Below, one piece after another: positions 48,470 to 59,799 of a stretch of DNA of 64,000 nucleotides; within the stretch, counting starts at the first letter, position 1; each line of letters opens with the position of its first letter. The stretch lies in contig CACRXP010000385.1 in NCBI GenBank assembly GCA_902702965.1, positions 543,077-607,076 on the forward strand. The letters run 5' to 3'. Under the pieces are notes generated by a model. The model saw nothing but the letters and a program-made list of their open reading frames with translations. It had not been told where the DNA came from and ran no database searches. The translations under genes and the position numbers were made by a program. Origin of the DNA: Spirometra erinaceieuropaei (lineage: Eukaryota; Platyhelminthes; Cestoda; Diphyllobothriidea; Diphyllobothriidae).

Positions 48470-51450
48470 TTCGGTCATATGCATCTCTATTGCAGTCTTC
48501 AGCAAAACAACAGAGTTCGGACACATGTCCACACCTCACTGTATCTTCACACTGTACGCCACACACGAAACTACTACACACCAGGCACATACGTGACGTC
48601 TCTTCATAGCAGTGTCCATCTCGCTCCATTTTGCTATCGTCTATTCGACGGGCGCAGAGTCGCGTCCCTGATCAGGTCCATTTCACTTAAGGGGAAACTA
48701 TATCCTTTGATGTTATCTGTGACTTGTTAGGGGAGGCCAGACTGTGTATGTTGAGCGAGTAGACGGATTGTCTGGCTTTGCTAGCCATTTAACCCCCCCC
48801 CCCTCCCTCCGACTGCCTTGACCTTGTCTTACCACAGTAATATTTTGGACGGGAGAGGAAAGAGAGGTGTAGGTGCTGCGCTAGCCTACTTTACTGGAAA
48901 TTAGTTCACTCGCAGGTCACTGCTGCTGAGTCCACCTAGTTGGGCAGTGGGTGACGTCGATTGCGACGATCGAACTGTCGTGTTTATGTGATGGGAGGAA
49001 AATAAGCGTTGTAAACCCAATGTAACTCTCTCGAAATGTAAACCAACTCACGAGCAATCATTAGTACTCCAACTCGGCATCATTAATCATTCTTGTAGAA
49101 AGGTGAAATGATGGGAATACACATCCCTTGCACGCCCGGAAGGATTCTTATAACTATAAAGCCTATGGTGACTGGAACCAGAATGCAGGTCTTTTAACGT
49201 TGATGGAGGACGCCCAAGAGTAGCTGTCTCAAAATTTACAGGATAAGAGACAGTTGAGAAACTACTTCGCACTAGATCAAGCCTCCATCGGTTACATAAC
49301 AAATTTTGTTAACAGTTTTTTTGTACATTTCAATTGTTTTTCCCCGCAAAATATTTCGTCGGATCCCATTAAAGTATAGCATTCGAGCTAACCGTTGTAT
49401 AGCAGCTCCAGTTGCGTAACTCAGAGCTAGGCCTTCTTCTATGGTTTGTCGACTACTTTGGCTTCGTAAACGCCAGAGGAACGTTTTTCAATTCCAGCCG
49501 AACTTTAGTTTTTTAAAACAAGTTCATTAAATACGTGGAGGATTATTTTGGTCCCAATTGTTTGGAACAGTTTAGTAGGCAACCTCGTCTCTGTTAGCAA
49601 AGGTATAGCTGTACTTCCCCATTACCTTTGGTTTATTAGAAGCAAAAAATATATCGATGTGGAGTCTGTCCCTAATTTATAGGCTACTTTTGGTTTTTCA
49701 GCATCATATTTTATGGACGGTAAAGATTGTGTCTAGAGCTCATGAATGATATTATTAAATGACCACCGTAACCTTATTCGTCGCTTGTATTTCTCTACAA
49801 CTCCCAGGGTCAGCCAATTCTGGCACGCTGTATACCTCCGGCGCAGACACATGCAGTCATTTAATTCTGTCTCGTGATCAGAGAGCTTCCAGGAGGTCCT
49901 CCTCACGGCGCAGCAGGTCACCGCCAATGAAAGCTGTATCCGTAGTGGCCGGAAGGCAATTTCATCTTGACCTGTCTCCCAGACTCGCCTTGATTCGACC
50001 TTTGCCGAGGTTGCAGCTGCTCGGTAGAGTAACAGGCAGTCACCCACGTTCTGGTCCACGCCGGTCAACTCGGTCCTTTACAGCCAGATGTCGAGGTGGG
50101 CTGTCTGCCACCGTCTTCATTTTACAATTTTTGGCGACGAATGGACATGTAAGCCCACTGAGAAGGTAAAACACAGGGACTCCTGCACTACGGGAAGGAT
50201 GTTAATATAATTTTTTTCGGTAGGGCAGCAACTAAAGTAATCTGTGGTAGGCAGTGCGAAGACACACGTTTCTGCTACTTGTTTGTTATATTATCTCAAT
50301 GCGGTTGCGAAACAGACTGCCCGACTCGAAAGACGCATGTTACGGACGTGCAAATGGGTGGAAAACGGATAATCCAAGGTTAATGGTTAAAAAAGACCAG
50401 ATTGGACGAGACGATATTCGGCGGGTAAACTTAACCCTAACACCTAATTTAGCCCTAAATGTTTCCCTACCCCCAATTTTCGGCCTAACCCTAATCTTTA
50501 ACTTAACCTTAGCCTTGGTCACTAATTCAATTATTTTCTTCAGATGAGCCAGCAATGCAGTCTTGATAGCACATGCCTACCTGTATAAAATAAACAGGCA
50601 TGTCATCGTAATAAAAACTGGGGTCTGCATATTCGATCGTAGTCCCATATTTCTATCTTGGGAACATTTGGACATGCATTTTCAATTTAAAGCAAGTAAA
50701 GTCATTAAAAGCCACTCCTTTTCAACCGCATGCGACAACCGCACTTGGAAATACTGACTACTTAAGTAGTATGCATTTTTTTCTACTGGATTTCGATGCC
50801 CTAACAGATTCAAATATATTTTGTACAAAACATGATACAGGTATTTTTTATTGCACTCGCTTGGTAACAAATCATGTTTTGTTCAGATTTTATTTTCGAA
50901 GAAAGTGTGTCTTACAGCTTTGAAAAGTTTTTCACTTCAAGAATTATTTTGAGCCCGATTTGCAGTTGCATTAGATTTTAGGACTTTCATTCCACCAGCT
51001 GTATACCTTCAGGATAAGGAAAAACATGCATTCTTTTATGCCACCGATCAGAAACAACACAGTGCTCACAACATTTTGCAACGAGTGGGGACTATGTCCT
51101 ATACTTCATGGGGGACATTATTAAACAGACAGATACCATGCTATCCGGATAGACATTATAGAGCCTTAAAAATCTCATAATTACAAACCGTTTTAAGACC
51201 GAAAGATACCCCTTCTTCAAGTGTAAAATTTAAAGAGGACGTTATTTTCTATCGAATAAGTGTAAGAAAGATTATTTTGCATGTTATTCAAGATTTGGCA
51301 AAATTTCTTGTTGAAGGTTGAGATATATCAGATGTAATCCGCGTACGCGAGCCCACATTTTGTAACGCTTTTCAAAATAAGACTAGGTGACTCGCCAGAC
51401 CTACATACTGAGTCTACATACGAATAACTGTTGGGAGGCGTTTTCTAGGA
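48470..51450. other. Intergenic, mostly unassigned
   Basis: A C run (13 C at about 48,793) is present. The open frames at 49,733-50,169 overlap on both strands and have no recognised homology. A CCCTAA-like tract lies at 50,425-50,530. Confidence 0.5.
50425..50530. repeat. CCCTAA-like tract
   Basis: AACTTAACCCTAACACCTAA, TTTAGCCCTAAATG, GGCCTAACCCTAATC and CTTTAACTTAACCTTAGCC. Irregular units, so not a true telomere array. Confidence 0.55.
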
Positions 51451-51454
51451 GGCC

Positions 51455-52865
51455 AAAATATTACGGATTTCTGGGTACCTGCGGACAGCCCTTGGGGAGA
51501 TTATCGTACACCTAGACGACCTTGGCTAACGCTGGTTTCTACATTGCCTTCAGCACGCTCGCCGAGGAAAGTGCACCGCGACAGACAGTGCCGAACTTCC
51601 CGCCCTGCCGGCAACATAACTCGCAGAACAACCTCCAATTCCAGTATCAAGCAGAGCCGAAGCGTCAGCAAAGATAGGTGCATGCCTCTGAGTCCAGCCA
51701 ATGAACAGAGAGCGGACGTAATCAGTCAGCCAAAATGTGCCGCTATTGAGTCTTCGATTAACTCATCCGAAATCCTTGACATAAATATTCCTCCGTGTGC
51801 GGAAAAGATTTATCTCGAGAAGTAAGTCACAACTTTCATCAAAGTGTGGTCAAGAAGTACCATAATCTTCTCCCGTAGGTAGGCGAAGAGACTGATTGCA
51901 GACTACTAATTATGCCCCCAGTTGTCTATACTAAACGTTGTTTTGAAATTGCTTCTCATTAGCTAAAGTTAGTAATTGCGGTCTAGTAAAAGTTTCCTCG
52001 ATTTAAAATAATATCGCAACCGGAATGCTAGCGGTCGCCTCAGAAAAAAAAACTCTGTACGACAGTCACAACCCATTGAGGGCCAGCGGGATATTTAGTT
52101 TTCTGTTTAGAGAACACTGTGCCCTCGTCAAATCCTGTCTTTTGATCTTTTAGTTATGAAAAAGACCGTTCCGGCGCACGACTAATAAATATTAGCATTG
52201 TTTCTGTTCCGGCATATAAAACTAACTCTTATACAGGCGAATTTCGAAGCCCGGTTTGTTTTATTGAAGCGGTCAACACGTATTTGGCTCGCTTATACGG
52301 AAGGCTACGCAACAACTCAACTAATGTATCAACCCCTATGCAGTCGGTTTGACACAGACCTGCTACTGGCGCATGGAAGAAGGAAGAAAGAGTGCGATAA
52401 ATCCAGTCGAGGTGCAGAGTAAACTCTTCTCACTGTGATAGAGCGGGCACATTTTTAAACTACAACGGCACGAATCTAATCGCGACTTGAAAGGTTGCCT
52501 ACAGACAGGATAATTTCGTTCTCCTTTAGGCTGAGGGTCAGGCTAAGATGACTCCTCCTCAATGTTGTTTGTATGGTGTCTCTCCCCTACGTGATATTGG
52601 AGGCCCCATCTTAACGTGCGGTCCGGGTAAGTGTGGAAACCGACGCATGTATGGCACGCGAGCGAGCCAGTTCGCTCACATCTGTCTCCACCTATTTCGA
52701 TTGGAGACGGGAATAGGCAACACCCTAATACGGGTGGCCTTGAGCTAAATTCCAGGGGTACCTAGTCTCGTGCACTAACCTTAACCCTATCTCTAGCCCT
52801 AGCCCCGACTCTACCACTAACCCTAGCTCTAGCCGTTGCACTAGCTCTAACCCAGTCCCTAATCC
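51455..52865. mobile_element. 1.4-kb dispersed repeat, copy B (uninterrupted)
   Basis: Full match to copy A (26,377-29,415 minus its insert). It contains one open frame at 51,544-51,825 (93 codons, SARSPRKVHRDRQCRTSRPA ... ILDINIPPCAEKIYLE) with no recognised family. It ends GGGGTACCTAGTCTCG followed by CCCTAA/CTAGCC-like units (52,770-52,865). Confidence 0.7.
52770..52865. repeat. CCCTAA/CTAGCC-like tract at repeat end
   Basis: AACCTTAACCCTATCTCTAG, CCACTAACCCTAGCTCTAGCC and GCTCTAACCCAGTCCC. Same position relative to GGGGTACCT as in copy A. Confidence 0.6.
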
Positions 52866-52869
52866 CCTT

Positions 52870-53770
52870 CGCAGCCTGTAATACGAGGTGTGCCTACTTT
52901 CATATCCTACCCTCAAATTGATTGCGTCGTGCCAGTTTAAGACGGTGGCTTTGGGAAGAGAAGGTAGGGCAGATGCAGCAGAGGTCCTCCTTGTTCCCTC
53001 ACGGGCAAATCACAGTTGGGAATTCAGAGCAGTGGTCATCCTTGTCGTTTCGTATTAACCACCACATTCATTCAGAGTGCTTTTGCCGGGTCTAGCACCC
53101 TTCCACTACTTGAAGATAAGCTATAAAATCACTGTCAAACATTCTCCGCCGTTAATGTCTTAAGATCCACTAGGGGGATTGTCATTACTCGGGTCCTTAT
53201 CGTAGGTGCAGGTTTCAATCAACTCATCAATTTCCTACTTCTTATCTTGTGTGGCTGTTTCTGAGTCTGTGAGGTTAAATATCTGACCAGTTTTTAATAT
53301 GGGGATAGCAGTTTTGGATGAGTGGCCTCAGCATACAGCCGGTCAACGCTCATGAGTAAATGAGCCCAGCTTTCGCCTGGATTGAGTTGTGTAACTGTAG
53401 AGTGAGTTAGAACATGGTTAAGATAAACAACACCAGATTACTTTATGGAGTTTGGACTGTCGTGTATGCTCGTGGCACAGCCGCACATGATGAAGTTTCA
53501 CTGGTGTGTAAGTCAACTGCTGGAGCCGTGACGATGCGTACAGCCATTTTTGAAATAGTCTTGATGTGCGGCATATCTTATCATATCTCCAGTTGGTTTT
53601 CTGTTTATATTCTCTGGAGACTCGGCCAAATAACCACATATCATGAACCGACATGGTCTCCCTTTTGGCCTTGCAAAACATCAGCGCAACCCGTTTTGGA
53701 GCCGAAAAATATTGTAGTTGGCCATTTTCATGCAGTAATGCGCGATCCCCGCGTTGTCTTTGCTGTTTCA
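52870..53770. other. Upstream region of the LRR gene
   Basis: No exon could be joined by phase. Earlier LRR exons or the true start codon may lie here or further upstream. The 53,414-53,827 frame on the plus strand and its minus partner look like chance. Confidence 0.4.
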
Positions 53771-53771
53771 G

Positions 53772-54251
53772 CCGTGGGCTTCTGGCATGTCCGGTCTTCA
53801 CCCCTTCAATGCAACCATTTCTTCTAAGCATGCGCGATAACGCCGTATCGCGCATTGAAAACCTGCAGATTTGGCAACAGCAGCTGGTGGTACTAGACCT
53901 TTCGCACAACGATATTGAGAGCATGGATGGATTGGAGCGACTAAGCAATTTGGAGGCCCTGTCCCTCAGCGCGAACTGCATTAAAGTCATGTCTGACGTG
54001 AGAGGTCTCACTAAACTTCAGTTTTTGGACCTCAAACGCAACAAGATTTCACGCATCGAGGGTGTCTCTGAGCACCCAAGCTTGCGAGTTTTGTGCTTGT
54101 CAGAGAACCGCCTCACGCGTCTCAGTGGAGTGACCAATATGCCTTATTTAAGAGAAATCGACCTCCGAGAAAATCAGATTCAGACACTTGACCCTCTTTT
54201 TGGCATGGATCGACTGCGTCGCGTCTTCCTTAGCAATAACCGTATTGAACG
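53772..54251 (+). CDS. LRR gene, exon with main repeat array
   Basis: The acceptor TTTGCTGTTTCAG ends at 53771 and the donor GTGAGT is at 54252, after two bases of a codon. An ATG at 53830 in frame (MRDNAVSRIENL) would be an alternative start, but the LRR consensus extends upstream of it (PFLLSMRDNAVSRIENL), so an internal exon is more likely. Confidence 0.75.
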
Positions 54252-57200
54252 GTGAGTTACCACCTTGTAGGGATCCTTTTAATTATAATTAGTACTTTTT
54301 CGCCAGAAAGTCGCGTCTAATTCATATTGGCAGTTTTAAGTGCTCGCAAGGAATTACTCCGCATCTTCTTGTGGATGTTGAATGTGGGGCCAATTCGTAA
54401 GGCGATGACCTTGAGTGAAATTTTTTTAGTATATGTCTGCGAAATCCGCCTCATGCGGCTGAATGTTCGACACATCAAGAACCATCGCAGGACATAAGCT
54501 AGCGGCCATTGTCCGGGCCAACACCGATATCGCGTGTGCCTCCTCATGGCCACAGTCATTACTCCTGTCGTAAGTAGTGTAATCGACCAGACAAAGATTC
54601 CCAATCACAAGTCAGGGAAGACGGAGTCAGTTGGATAACCTTTACTATTTTGGAGGTTCACGCACAAAGGTTCTGTGGGCAGTCCCCGCGAGCGCGCTCT
54701 CCAGACAAGTTGTTGTCTGTGTCCACCTTCGAGATGCTTAGACTCAGCGCGTGTGTGTGCCTTTCGTTGTCTCCGCGTTCGCCAGCCGGAGGGGGGCAGC
54801 GTTGATTGGCCTGGAGCACGCGCGAGGCTAGTGACAAGCCTCTCGTGCCCCAGCAGCGTATCGACGAGGAGTGTTAGGGTGAAAGAAAGGCAGCCTGACA
54901 AAGGCGGAGGGCAAGCAGACACGAACTTCCACATTGCAGGCCATGTCCTCATCTCAATCAACAAGGTCTCTTCGCCGTAGTTCCTAATCTTAAAGGCTCT
55001 GAAAGGTGAACAACTGAAGCAAACTTCCGTGCTGAGAACTTGCTTACGGGAAAAGGCTATGGAGGGCCTATTGCTGAAGGAAACGATGGGCTTCGGGGTG
55101 TCATCCTATCAGCCCATTTTAATCTTTCATTCATCGAGCCTTTATCGATTAAGTACCTGCAGGCGACCCCCGGACGCAATAAGAGTAGATCCTATTGGTT
55201 TATGGGATAGTTATTTGTAAGAGTGGTTTAGTTTAATAGATGCCTGACGCCTCTGCACAACTTTGGCAGAAACTGTTTTAAGTTGCTTTGGAAAGAAAAT
55301 GAACCATTCTTAATCCCATTTACACCCGTTACGGAATACCATGCAATTAATCTGTTCCGCACATCCCCCAGTTTTAGGTCACTGAACGGAGTGTCAAAAG
55401 GACTCATCGAAGTCTGACCGACATTGTGCAATTATTTTGGTTATTTTACCTCTTGTCATACTGACAAAGTCTCATCTTCATCGCTAGCCTTCTTTTTTCT
55501 TCCCCGTAGTTGGGAAGGTCTCGGTGGCCTCACAACAGCAACGACGGTGACAGAAGTCACACTTGACGGGAATCCGCTCGTAAGAACCGCAACTTTCCGA
55601 AGATTTGCTCGGCTTGGCAATTCTGAACTTGAAAAACCTGAGGTTATTTGTGTTTCTGATACTTTGAAGTAATATCGCTTTGTTTGTTCCCCAAAAAGCA
55701 CGGTTATATGTCCGCATTACTCAAACCTGCAATCAGTAATCACCGCTGGACTTTGGTTTCATCCACGTCCTGTGGTTTATGGGATGCTGGAAGTGAGCAA
55801 AACCATACACTTCGGAAGAATAGTTTCATTTCGGACATGTCTCTTTCGGTATCTGCGACAAACATGTCAGCCAAATAACCCAGGAACTGATTGGTCCCTA
55901 ATTTCACAGCCTTTTTCAGAAAGTAGGAAATTAAAGGCCTCTGTAAGTAGTTTTTGTCTGTGTTTTAGGACTTGCGTTCCATAGATCTTGTTCAGTCCTC
56001 CCCCCGCACAACGCCGCAATGCTAAATCTCTGGTAGGACCGATGTACTTTCAGGCAGTCGAGCAGACATTTGTAACTTTTCTTTTCTGCTAATCAGTCCA
56101 GGGAGAAAAAAGCTGTCATTACTCTGTCTGAAAAATGACTGCTAACTAATGAACCGAGCCCCTGCGACTTCTTTCCACAGATAGCAATTTTTAAGCAACA
56201 GATTTGTACGGTTGGTTGCGCATAGCAACTAGAAGACATGAATCGAGTGGTCGTTGGAACTGTATCGACCCTTTTGTTCAAACTGGCCTATGTCTGCGTT
56301 CCTTCCCATTCTGTTAGGTTGATGATTTCTCAACAGCACGAGTCAAAGCCAGACACTAACGCCGTACTTATAGTAGTCCGAGAACTGTCTTCCCGGATTA
56401 AAACTGGTCATGGGAAGGTAAGAAGATCATTATGTGTCGAGAGCTCGCAGCAACACTCCTCAAAACACTGACCTTTCTCGTTCTCGTCTCCCTTGTCTTT
56501 GTCGGTAATACTATTCTGCCTATATATCATGCGCCGCTGTGCGGCTGCTGGTTGGGCTCGAGAGAGAGTCCATAAGGCACAACGGAACGAGTGAGTTCCG
56601 TATGAACGATCGGTGAGCGCCCCCTAACATTGAATGATCTTTCTTCAATCTATTACGGTGAGGTGAGCAAGCTGTGCGAATTATTTAATTTGGCCGTTTC
56701 GTTTGATTTACTTCAAACTGCTATGAACTCTCCGAGGCACTTAACTAACCCCCGGGTTAACATTTTCCTTCGGAATTGCAAGTAAATCTCGAAGGTTGTA
56801 CGCAAATCGAATGAATACATTATGAACATTATGAACAACCGTCAGTCAAAGTTTGAAGTGGAACGAGAAAACGACAAATCAGCAAGGAGACCTGAAAGAA
56901 AGAAAAAGGCTGATTGGAGAACAGCAAGCTTGATGTGTTGCTCAATAGTTCTGTTGGCTATATATTCCTAATTTTTTCCAAAGCATCTGGATCGGCCGTT
57001 TACACTCCTTTGAATTAGGCATCTTGCATCCATGGACAAGGCTGCATGCCAAAGACAACGGAAGTTACTGAAGTTGTATCATTCTCATTCACTTCTATGT
57101 GGATCATGAAAGCGAGTCCTGACTAGGATGCACGTGTTGCAACACTGCTCCCTGTGTTTTCTATATTTCATGCCTTTTTTCTACTTCCATCTTCATGTGC

Positions 57201-57830
57201 AGGTCGGCTGGCCAGAAAAGGCCCTGGCCGATTTTGTTCCCTCGAATACCAGCGCTGACACGATCGGACACCGGTCTATGGCCGGAGATGTAAACAATCC
57301 AGTATCCGCACGCAGTCTCGAGTCATCAGTGAGGGATACCAATACAACCGCCACGAGCGCGGTGGGGTCTAAACCACCGGTCCCATCCACCATGCTGTCC
57401 ATCTCGAAGGGGGACGGAAGCAGTGACTCGACCACTACGATCGAGTTGGAAGCCAGCGCCTGTGCAAGCAACGCTGGTTCGCCGCTTAACCCGCCTCATC
57501 CTGGCACAACCGGTGAACTGCAAGCTGATGATCTTGAGCCGGCTTCGAACGGTTCATCGCCCAGTGCAAATGACGAAAGGTGCTGAAAAAATCATTTTCA
57601 TCCACACTTATGTAAATTTCTACTTAGCTGTGATCAAACCATAGCTTTTTTCATTAATTGCGCCTAACGTTTACTGCTCAAATCATTATTGTTTCGACAG
57701 CGCAACAATAACCGTTCATATTGCTATCGCTAATACCATTTATCGCGAGTTCGTACGCAAACTGACTCTCGGTCCTGAGAAGGACCCTCCTTCTCCCTCA
57801 GCTGTCAATCTTCTGAACCGTGATAATTAG
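53772..57830 (+). CDS. Leucine-rich repeat protein, LRRC49-like (5' end unresolved)
   Basis: Exons 53772-54251, 55510-55579, 57203-57579 and 57701-57830 join without a phase break and end at TAG (57828-57830). The protein carries at least six SDS22-type leucine-rich repeats of 22 residues: LLSMRDNAVSRIENL, LVVLDLSHNDIESMDGLERL, LEALSLSANCIKVMSDVRGL, LQFLDLKRNKISRIEGVSEH, LRVLCLSENRLTRLSGVTNM, LREIDLRENQIQTLDPLFGM, LRRVFLSNNRIER. The closing TTATTVTEVTLDGNPL resembles the end of the repeat array in LRRC49, a subunit of the tubulin polyglutamylase complex in vertebrates. The tail is Ser/Thr-rich and has no domain. LRRC9, LRRC23 or another ciliary LRR protein cannot be excluded. Earlier repeats are probably upstream. 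Confidence 0.7.
54310..54970. other. Intron sequence with long chance frames
   Basis: GC-richer than its surroundings. The minus frame 54,964-54,605 and plus frame 54,675-54,980 overlap completely and neither resembles a known family. Possibly an old repeat. Confidence 0.35.
55510..55579 (+). CDS. LRR gene, end of repeat array
   Basis: Acceptor TTCTTCCCCGTAG. It encodes WEGLGGLTTATTVTEVTLDG then NPL; donor GTAAGA at 55580, phase 0. If this donor is not used the frame continues VRTATFRRFARLGNSELEKP to a stop at 55,672. That also looks like an LRR cap (NP-x6-F-R-x2), so both forms deserve attention. Confidence 0.65.
57203..57579 (+). CDS. LRR gene, Ser/Thr-rich tail exon
   Basis: The acceptor CCATCTTCATGTGCAG ends at 57202, phase 0; the donor GTGCTG is at 57580 after two bases of a codon. 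It encodes VGWPEKALADFVPSNTSADT and a low-complexity Ser/Thr/Pro stretch ending PSANDE. Confidence 0.6.
57701..57830 (+). CDS. LRR gene, 3' terminal exon
   Basis: Acceptor ATTGTTTCGACAG. The first base completes Ser, then ATITVHIAIANTIYREFVRK and a Pro-rich end to TAG. It is too short to be listed as an independent frame, but phase and splice site both fit. Confidence 0.55.
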
Positions 57831-58229
57831 GGTGTCTTGGTGGTTTAAAAATAAGTTTGATTATTGGCAAAAAAACCTGAGCGCTTTATTCTAGCTGAAG
57901 CGAGCGCACTCTCTTTTCCCAGCCATAACGACACATTTGAGTCAAGCGGACTGAAAATTAGTTTTGATGCTATCAACTGGGAGCGATAATAAGTTCACTC
58001 GTAGATTATACACGTTGGTGGAAGGGGGATTTTTCCCATCTGCCGAACTTCGCCGGTCCCTCTCTTCGGCTACCTCGCAGTTTGAAGGGGCCTAAACACC
58101 TCGACTGCAGCTTGCCAACTAACGAGAAGATTTTTAGAGATTCAACAAAAACGCATGAACACGAAATATCTGGTAAAAAGAGTCCTGCGGTGGTAAGCTA
58201 TAAGTGTTCCTCCATTATTCTGACTGGCA

Positions 58230-58520
58230 GTTGAATCGCCTTCTGGTCGGATTTAAAGGAGAAACTGCACTCGTAGACTCATGTATGCCAATTCGACCGT
58301 TATGAGCAAAGACGCCTACCGTGTGCTCAACGGAGTGGGCCCAGCACCGGTGAATTGCGCGTAAATTGGTTTGCAGTGGGGCAGGCTCATAATATCTACC
58401 GCACTCTCTTCCCACCCATTCACCAGATTCCGATGGCATAACAATGTCAAGACGACCAGAGGTGGGCTTGGGCGTCGCAGACTTAAGCGGCGCCGGTGCT
58501 CTGCTGAGAACTGTCGTGCA
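58230..58520. repeat. Dispersed repeat, copy at 58.2 kb
   Basis: Pair of the 2,390-2,690 repeat, same orientation, sharing CAATTCGACCG, CGCACTCTC and GACCAGAGGTGGGCTTGG. A related CGCACTCTCTCTTCC block also occurs at 10,372. Confidence 0.4.
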
Positions 58521-58859
58521 CTAGCCTTCTAGACCCTACCTCTAGGCCTTACCCGCCTGCGTCTGCACAATAACGTGTGGACAAGAAGAATCGGTATGGC
58601 TTTCAGCTGGAATGGAAATGTGTGGACCATCACTTTTCGCCTTACGAACGTTGGAATCTGGTGGTCCGCTTGATCCCTATTTCACTTTGGCAATCGGGTC
58701 TTCTAACTACTGACTTTGCCGCATGACGTCATGTTGCTGAAGCTGCTATGTTTCATTTGGGTCTGCAGTCGTAAAGCGAGGATTAAACACCTTGCAAATG
58801 ACGTGAAAAGGATCTTTTTCGCCGTCACCGTCTGTGCTTATCAGGACTGTGATCTTTCA

Positions 58860-59080
58860 TTAACACTATTCACTCAGGCAATAGACTAGGTTCTTCAGCA
58901 TTTGTCAAATGACTATGCAGGGGTTGCGGAAGGTTGCGGTCTATGCGTTACGGACATTGACTGTGCTGATGACGTTACCGTGCAAGCGAGTTCCTTTGTC
59001 AAGATACAGTTTGCTACGTTCCAGAAATGTGCGAACACAGGAGAAGTGCTCTACCCGCAATTTGTCGACGGTGGTATCTT
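58860..59080 (+). pseudogene. LINE reverse transcriptase fragment (YADD-type box)
   Basis: The frame reads LFTQAID then VLQHLSNDYAGVAEGCGLCV and TDIDCADDVTVQASSFVKIQ, the palm region of a jockey/RTE-type RT with ADD catalytic residues (CADD in place of the usual FADD/YADD). A stop lies between AID and VLQ. Sequence to about 59,640 may belong to the same element but is not recognisable. Confidence 0.55.
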
Positions 59081-59799
59081 CTCATTCACAGTAGACGCTT
59101 GGGCACCTAAGTCAACGGGCAAATTCTGCTTTCTTTCTTCGAAATCCGTATTAAGTGAGCAATATAAAGAATAAATCCCCAAATACGGGTGAGCTTAACC
59201 GAAAAACCATTCTACCAGTGCGCGAGCTTCCCATCATGAAACTTGCCATGGAGATGAAACGTAATCGTGCACAGAAGAAGTGCCCATCACCTGGTAGCGT
59301 TCGGTTCAAGGGTGCCTGTGCACCATTCGTTAAATTTGTCTGTTTGATCGCGTCTCGACTGAACGACGCCACGTTTCGTCAGAAACAAAATTTGTAAGAT
59401 TGCCACATCCAGATGACTCGGCCGTGTGCCGCTCTGGTGTGATAGCGTGAGCTCTCAGGTTGTCACTCATCCTGGGCCCTCGTAACGGCCTTCATCACAA
59501 CTGACTTAACTGTCTGCATGTTGTAGATTCGTTGCATCACGAAGGATCGTCCTGCATTGCAGTCGGTTAGAGGCAAACGCCCGAAGGAAGCTGAGTCATT
59601 CGTGCACCAGCACAACAAACCAGAGACCGCGGGTCGTTAGATGTTCCCGGAGTCAGCTTCTGTCAAGTTTAATTACGTCTTCGGTGGACTACTGCGATGC
59701 ACTCGCCAGTCAGGAACGAGTTCAGACGAGACTGAATTCGCCCTCACGTCAGCGTTGGACACAGTAACCAGATTGGCAAAGTTGAGAGATCCGGGTTAA

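Noticed and set aside
49733..50169. Overlapping 111- and 136-codon frames
   Set aside because: No homology, no splice context, and opposite strands cover the same bases.
15427..52865. True interstitial telomere array
   Set aside because: The units are irregular in length and sequence (CCCTAA, CTAGCC, CCTTAA), so none is an array of exact telomere repeats.
54310..54980. Frames of 95-119 codons in the LRR gene intron
   Set aside because: They overlap on opposite strands in GC-rich sequence without any recognised motif.
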